A stretch of DNA of 64,000 nt from Pelobates cultripes. Lineage: Eukaryota > Chordata > Amphibia > Anura > Pelobatidae. The notes below the pieces were generated by a model that saw only the letters and a list, made by a program, of their open reading frames with translations, had not been told where the DNA came from and ran no database searches. The DNA is taken from positions 78,536,145-78,600,144 of the forward strand of contig OW240912.1 of the NCBI GenBank assembly GCA_933207985.1. Reading direction: 5' to 3'. Both the position numbers and the translations under genes were made by a program. Positions within the stretch are counted from its first letter, which is position 1, and each line of letters opens with the position of its first letter. This document shows positions 1-11,257 of the stretch, piece after piece.

Positions 1-684
1 CAGCTAGCTTTTCATCACTAATATTAGTATACATATATTTGGGAAGAACCTACTAATTTTAATATACATTTTAAAAGTGCATTTGTCTAAGTAGATCCTG
101 TCTTGCTTGTACTAGGATGTATTTTCTAAGTTTAGGTAAAATTAGATTTCCCCCTTATCTCATGTCATCACATGTGGAATTTGTTTCTGAGGAATCTGTG
201 TTAAACGTCATTCTATTTGTAAGATTGTGTGTATATATAGATATAAAGATAGTGCACCCCTCCCACCCCTTCATTTTTACAATTGAAACAAGCGGGTGTA
301 CAGAAACAGCTCAGTTATTGTATTTTTGGCGTGTATGCTACAGAATTTGTAGGGGTGGAGGGAGGAATTTGTTTTTACCAATTTTTCTTCCTCTCTTTAC
401 ATCTTATCCACCCTTCCTTTTCTGCATTTAAAACGGCAATTATTGTTCAGAAGGGAAATAAATGTTTTTAGACAAGCTGAATATACATGCATTTCTAAAT
501 CTGCACGTTTTACGTAGAGGACTTACATTTTTTGTGAATAATTGAGGCTCAGATCACCACCTGCCAATTACTTCTGACATTGTTGCAATTTGTGAGCCTG
601 GTATGGAGCAACTTTGTTTATTTTGTTGAAGAAATAGTAAGTCCTGTTTTTTTTGTTTTTTTTTAATGCAATACTGAAGAAAAT
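1..684. other. Unannotated AT-rich DNA
   Basis: I see no coding homology, tandem array or terminal repeat here. Open frames are short and start in low-complexity T-rich sequence. Poly-T tracts occur near 645-665. Confidence 0.5.
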
Positions 685-1180
685 ATTGATTTGCACAATA
701 ATACCTCAGAGTTCTTACTGGTCAATTCTCTGCCATTTATGAGTGAAATTACTTTTGTTTCTATTTATGCAGCCCTAGCCACACCTCCACAGGCTGCGAC
801 TGACATAACCTGCATGAAAAATAATGGTTTAATTTTCAATTGGATCTTAACTTACTGTAGAGGCAATCTCCTGTACTGTAAATTGAACTTTAATCACATA
901 CAGGAGACTCCTGCAAAACCTAGAAAGTTAATTTCCGTGCAGGATATAGGGCAATCTAAATTAAACAGACTGTGCAGTAAAGGTAGTGTAAACATTAGAT
1001 ATATCTCACTTTACGGGAAGGCTGTGCACATTACATGCAGGGAGATGTGACTAGGGCTGCATTAACAAAGTGATTTAACTCTTAAATGGCAGAGAATTGA
1101 TACTACAGGGGCACAATCTATACACCAACACTGCTTCATTAAGCTTAAGTTGTTTTGGTTACTATGGGGTCCCTTTTTAA
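685..1180. mobile_element. T2-like MITE with long inverted arms, left tip decayed
   Basis: The left part (tcaattctctgccattta near 720, gcagccctagcc near 770) is the inverse of the right part (ggctgcattaac, aatggcagagaattga near 1090). The right tip reads tgttttggttactatgggg and ends in TTAA at 1177-1180. The same arm sequence recurs at 12.1-12.6, 17.5, 27.2 and 30.9 kb, so this is an interspersed family. TTAA ends and a CTTTAA tip fit the T2/Kolobok-type MITEs known from Xenopus; piggyBac-type is the alternative. The leftmost 40-50 bp are too diverged to place the left end exactly. Confidence 0.7.
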
Positions 1181-1361
1181 CCTCTTAACGCCGTTCTATG
1201 CCGTCCTGCATTAAAAGGGCTTTAAAGCAGTTGCGGCGGCATAGAACGCCGTAATGGCTTGCAGCCCCTGGAGGTCCGGTGGACTTAACTCTGCAGCGAT
1301 CCTCTTCTGGAGGCCTGCATGACAGCCCAGGCAGCCCTCCCCCCGGCAAATGAGGCCCCCA

Positions 1362-1402
1362 GGGGCCATGTGATCGCTCTCAAAGAGCGATCACATGGCC
1401 CC
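1362..1402. repeat. Perfect 19-bp hairpin
   Basis: Arms 1362-1380 (ggggccatgtgatcgctct) and 1384-1402 are exact reverse complements around a 3-base loop (caa). It is GC-rich in an otherwise AT-rich neighbourhood and lies within the 1177-3505 element. Confidence 0.9.
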
Positions 1403-1778
1403 CTATAGCTGGCTGTGGATCTGCCAGCAGGAGGACTGTCTGAAATGTCAGTCCCCCTGCTGGTGGGTAGTGTAAAAAAATAAATAAAATTAAACATGTT
1501 TAAAATAAAGTGTGTGTAATGTCATACAAATTGTATTTTAATATTAATATAAGTACATATATTAGTTTTAAAATACACTTAGAATGACGTTACATATATA
1601 TATTATATATAATAGATATATACACATAAATAATATATATATATATGTATAATTACAATAATAAATAAAATAATATATTGAAACAAAATTTAAAATAAAT
1701 TATATATTATGTAATTTCATTCTAACTGTATTTTGTTATTAATATATATAGCTATTGGTAACAAAATACACTTAGAAT

Positions 1779-1904
<126 letters not shown>

Positions 1905-1966
1905 GCGAGGGCTTGCACTCCTGGTGTAATCCTGTGGTGCCCGGTGCTGGTCTGGCAAGGATCATG

Positions 1967-2140
1967 TAGACATAGCAGAAATGACCGCACTCCAAGGACT
2001 TTATAGAGATTTTCAAATAAAATTTAGCTTTTATTCAATCCATTTAAAAAGTCAACTTTTTAAATGGATTGAATAAAAGCTAAATTTTATTTGAAAATCT
2101 CTATAAAGTCCTTGGAGTGCGGTCATTTCTGCTATGTCTA
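1967..2140. repeat. Perfect palindrome, 86-bp arms, 2-bp loop
   Basis: Positions 1967-2052 (starting tagacatagcagaaatgac) and 2055-2140 are exact reverse complements, separated only by ca at 2053-2054. It lies between a TA array and a second short TA run. The unpaired 60 bp before it (gcgagggcttgcactcctgg onward) is not duplicated, which suggests a head-to-head duplication of one repeat end, as seen with some retroelement insertions. I cannot assign the repeat family. Confidence 0.95.
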
Positions 2141-2574
2141 TATATATATATATATAGATAAATACATATAATTACATAAAGATTACATTAGTATACACGT
2201 AGAATTTAAATACCTATAAATGCATATATATTAAAATTCTACATGTATATTTAAGTAATCTTTTAACATAATTATGTGATTTGATTAATTAAAATTTGAT
2301 TGACATGCCTGACAACACAGGGAGAAAGTGCAGAGAATTTAATTCGCAAGCACTATATTTGACCCTGTAACTCTCCAAGACACCATAAAACCTGTACATA
2401 GGGGGTACTGTTTTACTCGGGAGACTTCGCTGAACTCAAATATTAGTGTTTTAAACTGGTAAATTGTATTACAACGATGATATTTTAAGTAAAAGTGACG
2501 TGTTTTGCATTTTTTTACAAACGAACTGCACATTTATGGACTATATTATTGTTGTAATATGTTTTACTCTTTTA

Positions 2575-3180
2575 AAACACTAATATTTGTGTTTAGTGAA
2601 GTCACCCGAGAATAACCCCCATGTACAGGTTTTCTGGTGTTTTGGAAAGTTAGTCACATATAAGGCTTGCATTTCATTTTTTTGACATTGAAATTTGCCA
2701 GATTGGTTATATTGCCTTTGAGAGCGTATGGTAGCCCAGGAATGAGAATTACCCCCATGATGGCATACCATTTGCAAAAGTAGACAACCCAAGGTATTGC
2801 AAGTGGGGTATGTCCATTCTTTCTTAGTAGCCACTTAGTCACAAACACTGGCCAAATATTAGTTTTTTGCTTTTTTCACACAAAAACAAATATGAACGCT
2901 AACTTTGGCCAGTGTTTGTGACTAAGTGGCTACTAAAAAAGACTAAACATACCCCACTTTCAATACCTTGGGTTGTCTACTTTTTCAAATGGTATGCCAT
3001 TATGGGGGTAATTCTCATTCCTGGGCTACCACACCGTCTCAAAGGTAACATTACTAATCTGGCAAATTTCAATTTGAAAATGGAACGTTCTATATTTGAC
3101 CCTGTAACTTTCCAAAACACCATAAAACCTGTTAATGGGGGGGTACTGTTGTACTCGTGAGACATCGCTGATTACAAATA
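2575..3180. repeat. Large inverted repeat, arms about 280 bp
   Basis: The left arm (about 2595-2860, ending tagtcacaaacactggcc) is mirrored by the right arm (from ggccagtgtttgtgac near 2906 to about 3170) around a short T-rich centre. Shared blocks include ccatgatggcatacc, aatgagaattaccccc and ccaaggtattg. A further partial copy of the arm lies at 2339-2440. The arms differ at many positions, so the duplication is old. Short open frames on both strands are mirror images of the same repeat. Confidence 0.85.
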
Positions 3181-3505
3181 TGTGCATTTTTTTGCAGTAG
3201 AACCTAACTGTATTATGACATTCACAGCTAAAATGTCAGACGGAAATACAAATTTAAAAAAAAAAATCTTATTTTCTCACATTTTTAAAATTTTATTCAT
3301 AATAAATTATGTTCCATATATGAATAGTTAATGATAAATTAAAGCCATGTTTCTCCTAAACAAAATGATAGATAATAAGTGTGGGTGCACTTAATGTGAC
3401 AGCGGTGAATTACGGTTGATCAGACATATAGCGCAAATTCCAGCTTTTGTTTACGTTTTGTTTTGATCAGAACGTGCACTATTGACTCCGTCCTGAAGGG
3501 GTTAA

Positions 3506-3724
3506 AGAGTGAGCTAAATCAAAATAGTAAATTAACTGCTGAGCAGGCACTTCCTGGCTCTCACTGAGCTGTAGGAGACAGGGAGCGATGCTAAGCAAAC
3601 CCTCAGTAAGATCCATTCTAAAATGGTCTGACTTTTTTTACAATGGGGGACACCCAGGGCACTTCTGTCATCATAACCACTACAGTGTGTTGTAGTGGTT
3701 ATGGTACCTTGAGTGTTCCTTTAA
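3506..3724. mobile_element. T2-like MITE, right end
   Basis: The terminal hairpin tcataaccactacagtgtgttgtagtggttatgg (two halves around 3671-3703) is followed by gagtgttcc and TTAA at 3721-3724. The left end is not recognisable and may coincide with the TTAA at 3502. Confidence 0.5.
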
Positions 3725-4199
3725 AGCAGTCACTAAAATCTTATAAACAAGTATTCCCAATTCTGTCCTGTTTTACCTATAGGTGCCCATCCCCTAGCTG
3801 TAAAGGTTTGAAAAGTGAGATTTACTATGAGACTATCTGATTGAATAGCTTGGCTATGGAGGCAAAAGTGCCTCTAGCTGCTGTCTAAAAGACGGATGCT
3901 AGAAGTGCATGAAATCCTTCCTTGTAAACATTGCTGTTTTAACAAAACAGCAGTGTTTTAGATAGATGGATGTAAATGACCTGACCGTTTTGTAGACATA
4001 AAGTGGTATTTGTTACTATACCATAAAGCTTTATAAGAAAGATTTTTTAATTTACTGGGTAATTCCTCTGTTTTCCCCGCTCTCTCCCCACATTACTCTG
4101 TCACCTTTCTACTTTAATGCCTTCCTGCACACGTCACATGTTTACATATGTTTTGTAGCTACTAGTGGCATATTTGGCAATTTCTACCTTTTGGTTTTA
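3725..4199. other. Unannotated DNA
   Basis: No coding homology or repeat structure is visible. The base composition matches the surrounding AT-rich background. Confidence 0.4.
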
Positions 4200-4345
4200 T
4201 TCCCTAATTCCTCTATATTGTAAGGTCTTATTGACCCTTTATTTATGTTTAACTTAATGTGTTTGTAGTTTGTTTTTAGTTCTGCATAAGACTGTAAAAC
4301 TCTGCAAAATATGTTGGTGCTAAATAAATAACGTATAATAATTAT
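4200..4345 (+). mobile_element. Decayed LINE 3' tail (L2-like)
   Basis: The segment ends tgttggtgctaaataaataa followed by an AATAAT-like tail and is preceded by tgtaaaactctgcaaaa. This is a diverged plus-strand version of the tail seen antisense at 7340 and 38735 (gcgccaacaaattccgcagc read on the other strand). Only the 3' tail is preserved. Confidence 0.45.
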
Positions 4346-4868
4346 AGCCAAATTAATACCAATTAGAATTTTACTTTTACATCACCATTTTAGCCTATTA
4401 TATTGACGGTATTGGCATTATTATTAGTAATATTATGTATATAGAGCCAAAATGATCAGAAGTGCTGTGCAATCATAACTTCCCAGTAATCCTGTTCCTT
4501 GCAGTCGTGTTTCCTTATATTAATGGCTATCGATGCCCTAGTCTCGTCCTAAAAATTCCATGCCCCCCATATCCAGCCATCTATGTCCTCTGCATTTTTT
4601 CATCCCCACTCATCCACAAGCTCTGTAGTCATGTTCTACTGCAGCCATCAGTGGGATAAATAAACCATTTTTTCCTTCTTTTATTTTTTTTCGGTGCCCT
4701 TTTTTGTGTCTAATATCAGTCCACATGGCACCTTGGAACGACCATTCTGGATTGGGAGCAGAATGCACACAGCTTTAATGTATGTTGCGATCAAACCTTC
4801 AAATTTGAAGTCCTGTGCTACTAAACAGGTCTTAAGTTATTTGCTACTGCAACTTCTAACATATTCAC

Positions 4869-4945
4869 CAGGGCTGAATTTCTACTCGCCAAGGCTTAAT
4901 ATTCACTTGCCAATGGCTAATGGTGAGTGGAAATCTGGTGCCCTG
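4869..4945. mobile_element. Small hAT-like MITE (77 bp)
   Basis: The ends cagggctgaatttctactcg and tggtgagtggaaatctggtgccctg (read inward from the right: cagggcaccagatttccac) form imperfect inverted repeats beginning CAGGGC, as in hAT termini. The 8-bp flanks do not match, so it is old or its ends are misjudged. Confidence 0.45.
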
Positions 4946-6301
4946 GTTGTGATAATATTTCAAACTTAGTATTCTATGCAAGTTGGCTCATGGCAGCTGC
5001 AATGAATGTACATGCATATATATATGCTAACACTGCTTTAGCCAGTGTGGCCCTACCGACACCCGCACGTTTGGATGCCCCTCATACCTAGGGATACCCA
5101 ATATCAAAATGGAACCTGAATTTCAATATTTGGGGGGAAAAATAAATAAATATCAGCTGTCACTATAGCCGGCTATAAGAATTCCTTAAAAAAAACAAAA
5201 CAAAACGAAAACTTTTGTTCTGTAAATACTGCAATTCTATTTTTGTTTCTCTACAATTAGATTTTTAGTGAATAAACCAATAAAATATATTTAGGTCCCC
5301 TATTTTTCAATGCAATCATAACTTTACAATCGGCGAGATGTGTTTGCGAATGGAATGAGAGCTGATTTGCCAGTATCCGTGATCATACATGTTTTTATTT
5401 TTTATTTTTTTGTACAAGATTCACTGTATCATTGTATGACACTGCTCTGCTTTCAAATGAGCTATTAATCTTCATTTCAATCCTTTATCTCTGGCATTCA
5501 ACCACCCAAAAAAAAAGTAACTTTGCTTCTTGCTCCAGCCTTATAAATATAGGAATTAGGTGTACAATTACATGGTGTTTAATGACTTCTCTTTAATAGC
5601 AAGTGAAAGCTTGGCAGGGACAAGGGTGAACTTCAGCTCCCATAATGTCTGTGACAGAACTATGCATGGAATGTTAAGCAGGCCTCAGACATCTTAAAGT
5701 AGAGTCCATGGCAGACTATTATTAAAGCCTCTGCAGTTTATGTTTACTAGTACACTGAATAGCTGAAATACCATTTACTTGTAGCTGGATATTTATGTAA
5801 ACAAAAGCCGCTTCCCATGTTAGGTTAATTTAGAACAGTTTTCTTGCTTTCTTTTCATATTTAAGAAGACATCTTTGTCAGTGCCACAGTTTAAAATTTG
5901 TTTGCGTAAATTGATTTGGAGGCCTTGGTGCATTTTTACCCTGCCTGCATGCTAAATGGAACTGTGTCAGTGGCACACAGAAAAGTGATTTCCTTTTTTT
6001 TTCCTCCTTTTTTTTTTTTTTCATTTAGTGGTCACATGCAAATGTTGTTCAGTTATGGCCATTTACTCATGAAGTGCAGGCATGCACACAAGCGATGCAC
6101 AATACAGATCTATGTGCACAGTAACATCTTTGGTTGCAATTTGTTCAGCAGTTTAAAAGAGCCCCAAAACCTTTTTCTTTTCTTTCTTTCCTTTTCTTTT
6201 TTTTTTTTGTCTGAGCTGTTTTGGCCTAACTTTTGAAAATCTCTGGTCAATTTTGGTAGTTTGGTTTTTTGGTTTGGTAGTTTAGTCTAAATAAAGGACA
6301 C
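4946..6301. other. Unannotated DNA with homopolymer T tracts
   Basis: No coding homology is seen. T-rich runs lie at 5990-6020 and 6175-6210. A single-copy-looking stretch at 5540-5900 shows no internal repeat and would be the place to test for conserved non-coding sequence. Confidence 0.4.
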
Positions 6302-6743
6302 TTAAAGGGACACTATAGTCACCAGAACAACTACAGCTTAATGTTGTTGTTCTAGTGAGTAAAGTCAGTCCTTGCATGCTTTTTGCAGTAAACACTGTCT
6401 TTTCAGTGTCTTCAACCTTTGCATTGAGACACTGAACTTTCCCCATAGAGATGCATTGATTCAATGCATCTCTATGAGGAGATACTGATTGGTCAGGGTG
6501 GTATTTGGCTCCAATCCCAGCTCGCCTTCATCAGAATTGACAATCTCAGCCAATCCTATTGTGGTTAGCTGAGGTCATTACTTCTGATGTCAGCCAAGTA
6601 GGCAAATCGGGGGCAGTGCCATCACCAGGAGACTAGAATGAAGATAAGATTTTACTATATTTAGGGAGGGGGCTAGATAGTGTGTGAACACCATAGGGTC
6701 AGGAATACATGATTGGGTTCTTGACCCTATAGTATTCCTTTAA
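6302..6743. mobile_element. T2-like MITE, complete
   Basis: TTAAAGGGACACTATAG at the left (TTAA 6302-6305) is mirrored by CTATAGTATTCCTTTAA at the right (TTAA 6740-6743). The subterminal hairpin acaactacagcttaatgttgttgttct and the internal hairpin catagagatgcattga/tcaatgcatctctatg near 6444-6475 are shared with the copy at 7113. There is no coding capacity. Confidence 0.85.
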
Positions 6744-7112
6744 GTATAATAAACATTACAACTTATTGTAGTGGTTATTTGGCAAGGGGACTTTGGGTGC
6801 TATCCCTCATTGTCCATGCTGTTACTGACAAGGTAGATATTTGCAGGTGTGCACATATGGGTGGGATTCAAGAACAGTAAAATATTTGATTTTTTGAGTG
6901 CAGAGTCATTGCACTGGTTTCCGTAGTGAATGGACCTTATTTACCACCCTGTCGTGGAGTAGCATGTGTTTGCGTTGATAAATCTCCCTTTATGTGAGAA
7001 ACGGAGCATGTTAAAGTTTACTGTAGAGAAGGGCTTGACAAATTTGTTTGGAATCTAGGAGCCAGCTAAAAAAAGTTATGAGCAAATCATTTTCAATGAG
7101 AAAATCCAATTC
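6744..7112. other. Unannotated DNA between MITEs
   Basis: The first part (attgtagtggttatttgg near 6765) resembles a MITE subterminal arm; the rest shows no recognisable structure. Confidence 0.35.
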
Positions 7113-7345
7113 TTAAAGGGACAGTATAGTCACTAGAACCACTAAAGCTTTATGTAGTTGTTCTGGTGTCTACAGCCTGTCCCTGCAGGCCTTTCATAAG
7201 GCCTATAAGCACGCTCAGTATCTCCAAGCTCTGCATGGAGGGGCTGAATGTTCCTCTTAGAGATTCATTAATTTAACGCATCTCTATAAGGAGGTGTGGA
7301 TTGGTACATTTCCTAAGGGAAAGCATTGGTTTAGCTGAGATCATT
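7113..7345. mobile_element. T2-like MITE, right part displaced by a LINE insertion
   Basis: It begins TTAAAGGGACAGTATAGTC and follows the 6302 copy through the internal block (gcatctctataagg) up to tagctgagatcatt. Homology then stops abruptly at the LINE tail near 7340. The MITE was therefore present before the LINE. Confidence 0.8.
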
Positions 7346-8042
7346 ATTATAATTTGTTTGTTATTTTTATAGCGCCAACAAATTCCGCAGCACTTTACAG
7401 TGGGTGGGCGAACAAACGTGTAGTTGTAACCAGACAAGTTGGACGCACAGGAACAGAGGGGGGCCCTGCTCAATGAGCTTACATGCTTGAGGGAGTGGGG
7501 TAAAGTGACACAAAAGCGATAGTATTAGACTAATGACAGTTGCAAGAGACGAATCAGTCGGGAGCTATTAATAGTTTAATTGATGTGCTTTTATGAAGTG
7601 GGTTTTTAATGAATTTTTGATAGAGTGGAGACTGGGTGAGCATCTAACGGAGGAGGGAAGTAAGTTCCACAGGAACGGTACAGCCCTCAAAGTCTTGTAG
7701 GCGAGCATCAGAGGTGGGAGTATGGACAGAAGATAGACGTAAGTCTTCAGCAGAGCGTAAGGGCCTAGAGGGGACATACTTGTGTTATTAGAGAGGATAG
7801 AAAGGTGGGAGCAGCATTATGTAGAGATTTGAAAGCAAGAACCAGAATTTTAAATTAAACCCTCTATCTTATGGGAAGCCAATGTAGGGACTGACAGAAG
7901 GGTGAGGTGTGGGCGGACAGGAAGACGAGCCTTGCCGCCGCATTCATTATGGACTGTAACGGCGCAAGTTGAGAGCACGTAAGATCACTGAGAAGCGGAT
8001 TACAGTAGTCAAGGCGAGAAAGGACAGTGGAATGGATTGATA
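7340..8042 (-). pseudogene. L2-like LINE, 5'-truncated 3' end (reverse transcriptase C-terminal region)
   Basis: This is the last part of a non-LTR retrotransposon ORF, which would encode the reverse transcriptase that copies the element into chromosomes. Read on the minus strand, about 8040-7790 encodes motifs typical of the region after the palm in L2-type LINEs: SRLDYCN, NAAARLV, LHWLPI and FKILVLAFKSLH. The open frame at 7568-7777 continues with an LWN-LPSSVR-SPSL motif and a final LKTHFI-type stretch. A stop lies just after LHWLPIR. The 3' UTR follows (gagcagggccc, then gcgccaacaaattccgcagc on the plus strand) and ends in a short ATT/AAT-rich tail against the MITE at 7113. The catalytic palm and endonuclease are missing, so it is dead on arrival. 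A CR1 relative is the main alternative. Confidence 0.75.
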
Positions 8043-8156
8043 ATGGCAGCCGTGGAGGTGAAGCAGCCGCGGCAAAACTGGCACAGCGTGGGGGGGAAAA
8101 AGGGAGTTAAAAAAAACCTGCCTCATGCCATCGGAGAGGGCAGGTACCTAAACATG

Positions 8157-8400
8157 CACACACTCTGACAGGCTTACATACACACTCACTCTGACAAGAC
8201 TTGTACGCACACACTCTGATGGGCTCACACACACACACATTCTAACAGGCTCACACGCTTACATTTTAGTTTTAACTGACCCCCCCACTCAGCCACTTTA
8301 AAAGACTCACACACTCAAGCTGACAACAGGCTTGCATGCACACACTGACTGGCTTGCACACATCTTTTGGGACACGTCCTCTGCCCACACTAGATAGCTC
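8157..8400. repeat. Degenerate CA-rich minisatellite
   Basis: Units close to cacacactctgacaggct(t/c)a recur with variable spacing, for example near 8157, 8182, 8211, 8235 and 8300. No coding sense is seen. Confidence 0.75.
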
Positions 8401-8507
8401 TGTGAAATTCCCGTGCATGCCCAGTAAGAAAGAGGAATGATTGAATAGAAATGTCAGACAAACAAACACTGAATATCGGTGTTTGTTCGTTCGTTTAGTT
8501 TATTATA

Positions 8508-8542
8508 AGGAGGGAGCTACCGGCGCGCAGCTCCCTCCCTGG
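8508..8542. repeat. GC-rich hairpin
   Basis: ggagggagct and agctccctcc pair around accggcgcgc. It stands in a repeat-derived region and has no T-tract typical of a terminator. Confidence 0.8.
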
Positions 8543-8829
8543 AAAATTTTAAAATAGAAGCGAAAGGGAGCCGTGCTCCCCGCTACTTCCTATGCCCCCC
8601 TATGTCATCCCTCACTCTATGGGGGTCAATATGCTGCGAGTAGGCCCAGTGGTTGCTCACTGTTGTAAAAATAAACCCCCACCTTCCAACAAATGGTTCC
8701 ATGGTGGGGCAGCTATTAACTAACAGAGGGTGACATGGTGTCTCCCCTAATCCCGATCCCGTGGCTCGCAAGTGTGGGCTATTGAACTCAACAGGAGACA
8801 TAGGGTCCCCCCCCGTCCCCTACCCATGA

Positions 8830-9560
8830 ACGGTGGGTGGGGGGACCTATTGTCCTCCCTACCCCCCGACACCCAACCCTAAGCGGCAGATCGGTGTCCT
8901 AAATGTAAATGGGGGGGGGACATATTGTCCTTCATTCCGCTGATGGGTGGGGGCCCTAAATTACAATAAGGGTGGGGACTTATTGTCCTGCCCCCACCCA
9001 TGGGCAACGGGTGGGGGCTAAGTGTACAAATAGCCCCCCTGTGAATAGGGGACCCCGAGCACCTAGTCACTTCCCCACCCAAATAAAATTAATCAATCCC
9101 TACCTACCCCCCTCACCCTAAAAATTATGAGGGAGGAGACCATACAACTAAATACCTGGGGGGGGGGAAATCAGACCTCCTTACTTTTTTTTTTTTTTTT
9201 GCTAGTCATTTTACACAGCATGGGGAAAGTTCATTGGAATTTTCCCACGCTGTGTAAATTGACTCTGAGCAATCTGGTTGGCTTGGAATCCAACCAATCA
9301 GATTGCTCTGAGTTATTTTACACAGCTTGGGATTTGATTTTTTTTTTTTTTTTTTTAGGATGAGTGGGTAGGTAGGGATTGATTTTATTTGGGTGGGGGC
9401 TGCATTTTTTACACTTGGCCCCCACCCGTCACCCATGGGTGGGGGCAGGGGGAGGACAATAGGTGTCCCCCTGTTATTTAGGGCCCCACCGCCTCTCATG
9501 GATGTGGGCCAGGTGGGGTTGGAAGATTCCCCCCCTTCTGTTTAATAGTCCCCAGTGATG
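8830..9560. mobile_element. Foldback element: G/C-skewed long inverted repeat
   Basis: The left arm (about 8830-9115: gggacatattgtcc, cccacccatgggcaacgggtg, cccaaataaaattaatcaatccctacc) is mirrored by the right arm (about 9360-9560: ggtagggattgattttattt, cacccgtcacccatggg, gaggacaatagg). The centre holds poly-T, a ttacacagc/gctgtgtaa hairpin and a second hairpin, gagcaatctggttgg/ccaaccaatcagattgctc. G runs of 5-9 recur on both strands. No transposase is present; the exact ends are uncertain. Confidence 0.75.
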
Positions 9561-10024
9561 TGGCACAGCGAGGGGGGATACTAGGGTTGGTTGTTTGTTT
9601 ATTTTTTTTTAACAAAAATATGTGTAGTTCTAAATATTCAATCTTTAATCACTTAAAACCATAAAAAACATAACACAACACACAGTGTAAAACCGCACAT
9701 GTGTACCTATGAGCATTGTAGGATTTTATTTCAAGTCGGTTTCTACCACATCAGGATCCAGGTTTTCAGCAGGATAGCGGACTATGCATTGGAGGTCTTA
9801 TAGACCTATTTATTTGCCTTTTCATCCACATCTGTGGCTTTCCTTTTTAAGTGAATAAAGATTATTTGGAACTACAAATGGAGCACAACTAATGAGGATT
9901 ACAAGTTACTTAAATTGAAAGAATACAAAGGTCTTTTGCCCTTTTTTATTTATTATTATAATTCTATCTACACACACCACACCAATCTCATGTGTTTTTA
10001 TTTCTGTTTTCCCCCCGCTATGTG
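9561..10024. other. Unannotated DNA
   Basis: Low-complexity T and A runs near 9600-9615; otherwise no structure or coding homology is visible. Confidence 0.35.
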
Positions 10025-10215
10025 TATTTTATAGGCATATTTGTGTTCCTAGTTCTGTGTATTGTATCTCTATTTTTTTCTCAGCGCTGCTTGTTAGTGT
10101 TATCTCTCTATTGCACTTAGCTCTGTGTATTTTATAGATATCTTTCTGTTGTGTCCAGCTTGGTTTATTGTACGAGTTTCTCTGTATTCTGCTCAATATG
10201 AGGATCTCTGTACTG
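10025..10215. repeat. Degenerate tandem repeat
   Basis: The phrase (agctct/gttct/tat)gtgtattttatag recurs near 10020, 10055 and 10120 with related intervening text, suggesting an old minisatellite with a unit of roughly 50 bp. Confidence 0.4.
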
Positions 10216-10957
10216 TATAGGGAGGGGTAAATCCTGGGGGAGGAGTCTGGCACTCCACCTTCTTAAAACTTCAGCAGTCGCCACTGATAGAGGTGTTTTT
10301 TAATGTGTTTAGATTTAGGAACCCTGGGGGAAAAACAGCCATTGAACATACCTGTGATCCAGGTCCGAATCACAAAAGCTGCATTGAACAAAGTCAAGTT
10401 GCGCATGGTCTTTAAAAGGTAAAGACTTGACAAAAAGTCACAAAAGTTAAAGGCCTGACTAGTTTGCAGTAGTCAGAAATGATATTCGGATCTACATATA
10501 TATATGAATTACATAGTCAGATATAGAAAAACTATGCATCATTACAATATGATAGGACTGATTTGCAAAATCGTCTAAACAACAAAAAAACTTTTTATAA
10601 ATACATGAGAAATCAATCACATCCAAAACCTTGAAAGGAAATTTAAGAGACGTGAGGGTAAAATCGCTTAACAATAACCACAATGCTCAGCGAGGTCAAC
10701 GAAACGCAGCCAATCAGACTAAAATATCTAGTAACATTTGGTTATGGAGAAGACGGTGTGAAATGCATCTCTTCTAGAACTCTTATTGACTCTACCTTCT
10801 GAATCCATTCAAAACAGCATTGTTTGTATTGTCAAGCAAGATGGTAGCACCTTAAGATGTTATAGTTTTGGTGTTTAGAGTGCTTTAATCATTTTCTGTA
10901 TGTTGGGTTATCACCAGCCTGCAGGGTCCTTTTAACAAAATTTTATCTGCCAAAAAG
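10216..10957. other. Unannotated DNA
   Basis: No protein homology is seen. A possible decayed MITE tip (tatagttttggtgtttagagtgctttaa) lies at 10861-10888. Confidence 0.35.
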
Positions 10958-11257
10958 TTAAAGGGGAACTTTTGTAAATTAACCTCGTTACACCCCCCAC
11001 GGCCTTCATCCTGGTTTGGTTAGCTCAGTGGAGCTAATCTCAAGAGGCAGCAATTGCTCAGAGCACCTGCCTTGCAAAGAATTCTCATTGAGTCGCATTG
11101 GGAAGTCTGTAATTGGACAGCCGAAGAGATCTGTGACTTTTGCATGCTGGTTTTAGATATATAACAATGAGAAAAACAAGCATATTTTGCTGCATGCATG
11201 TTTCCATTTTTGTATTTTTATTTTTTTTTGCATTTTGGCAGTGCAGTGTCCCTTTAA
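10958..11257. mobile_element. T2-like MITE, 300 bp
   Basis: The left tip is TTAAAGGGGAACTTTTG (TTAA 10958-10961) and the right tip is CAGTGTCCCTTTAA (TTAA 11254-11257). The interior does not share the hairpins of the 6302 group, so it is a separate subfamily. Confidence 0.7.

Noticed and set aside
1362..1402. Rho-independent-type terminator
   Set aside because: The hairpin lacks a T-tract and the sequence is eukaryotic repeat DNA.
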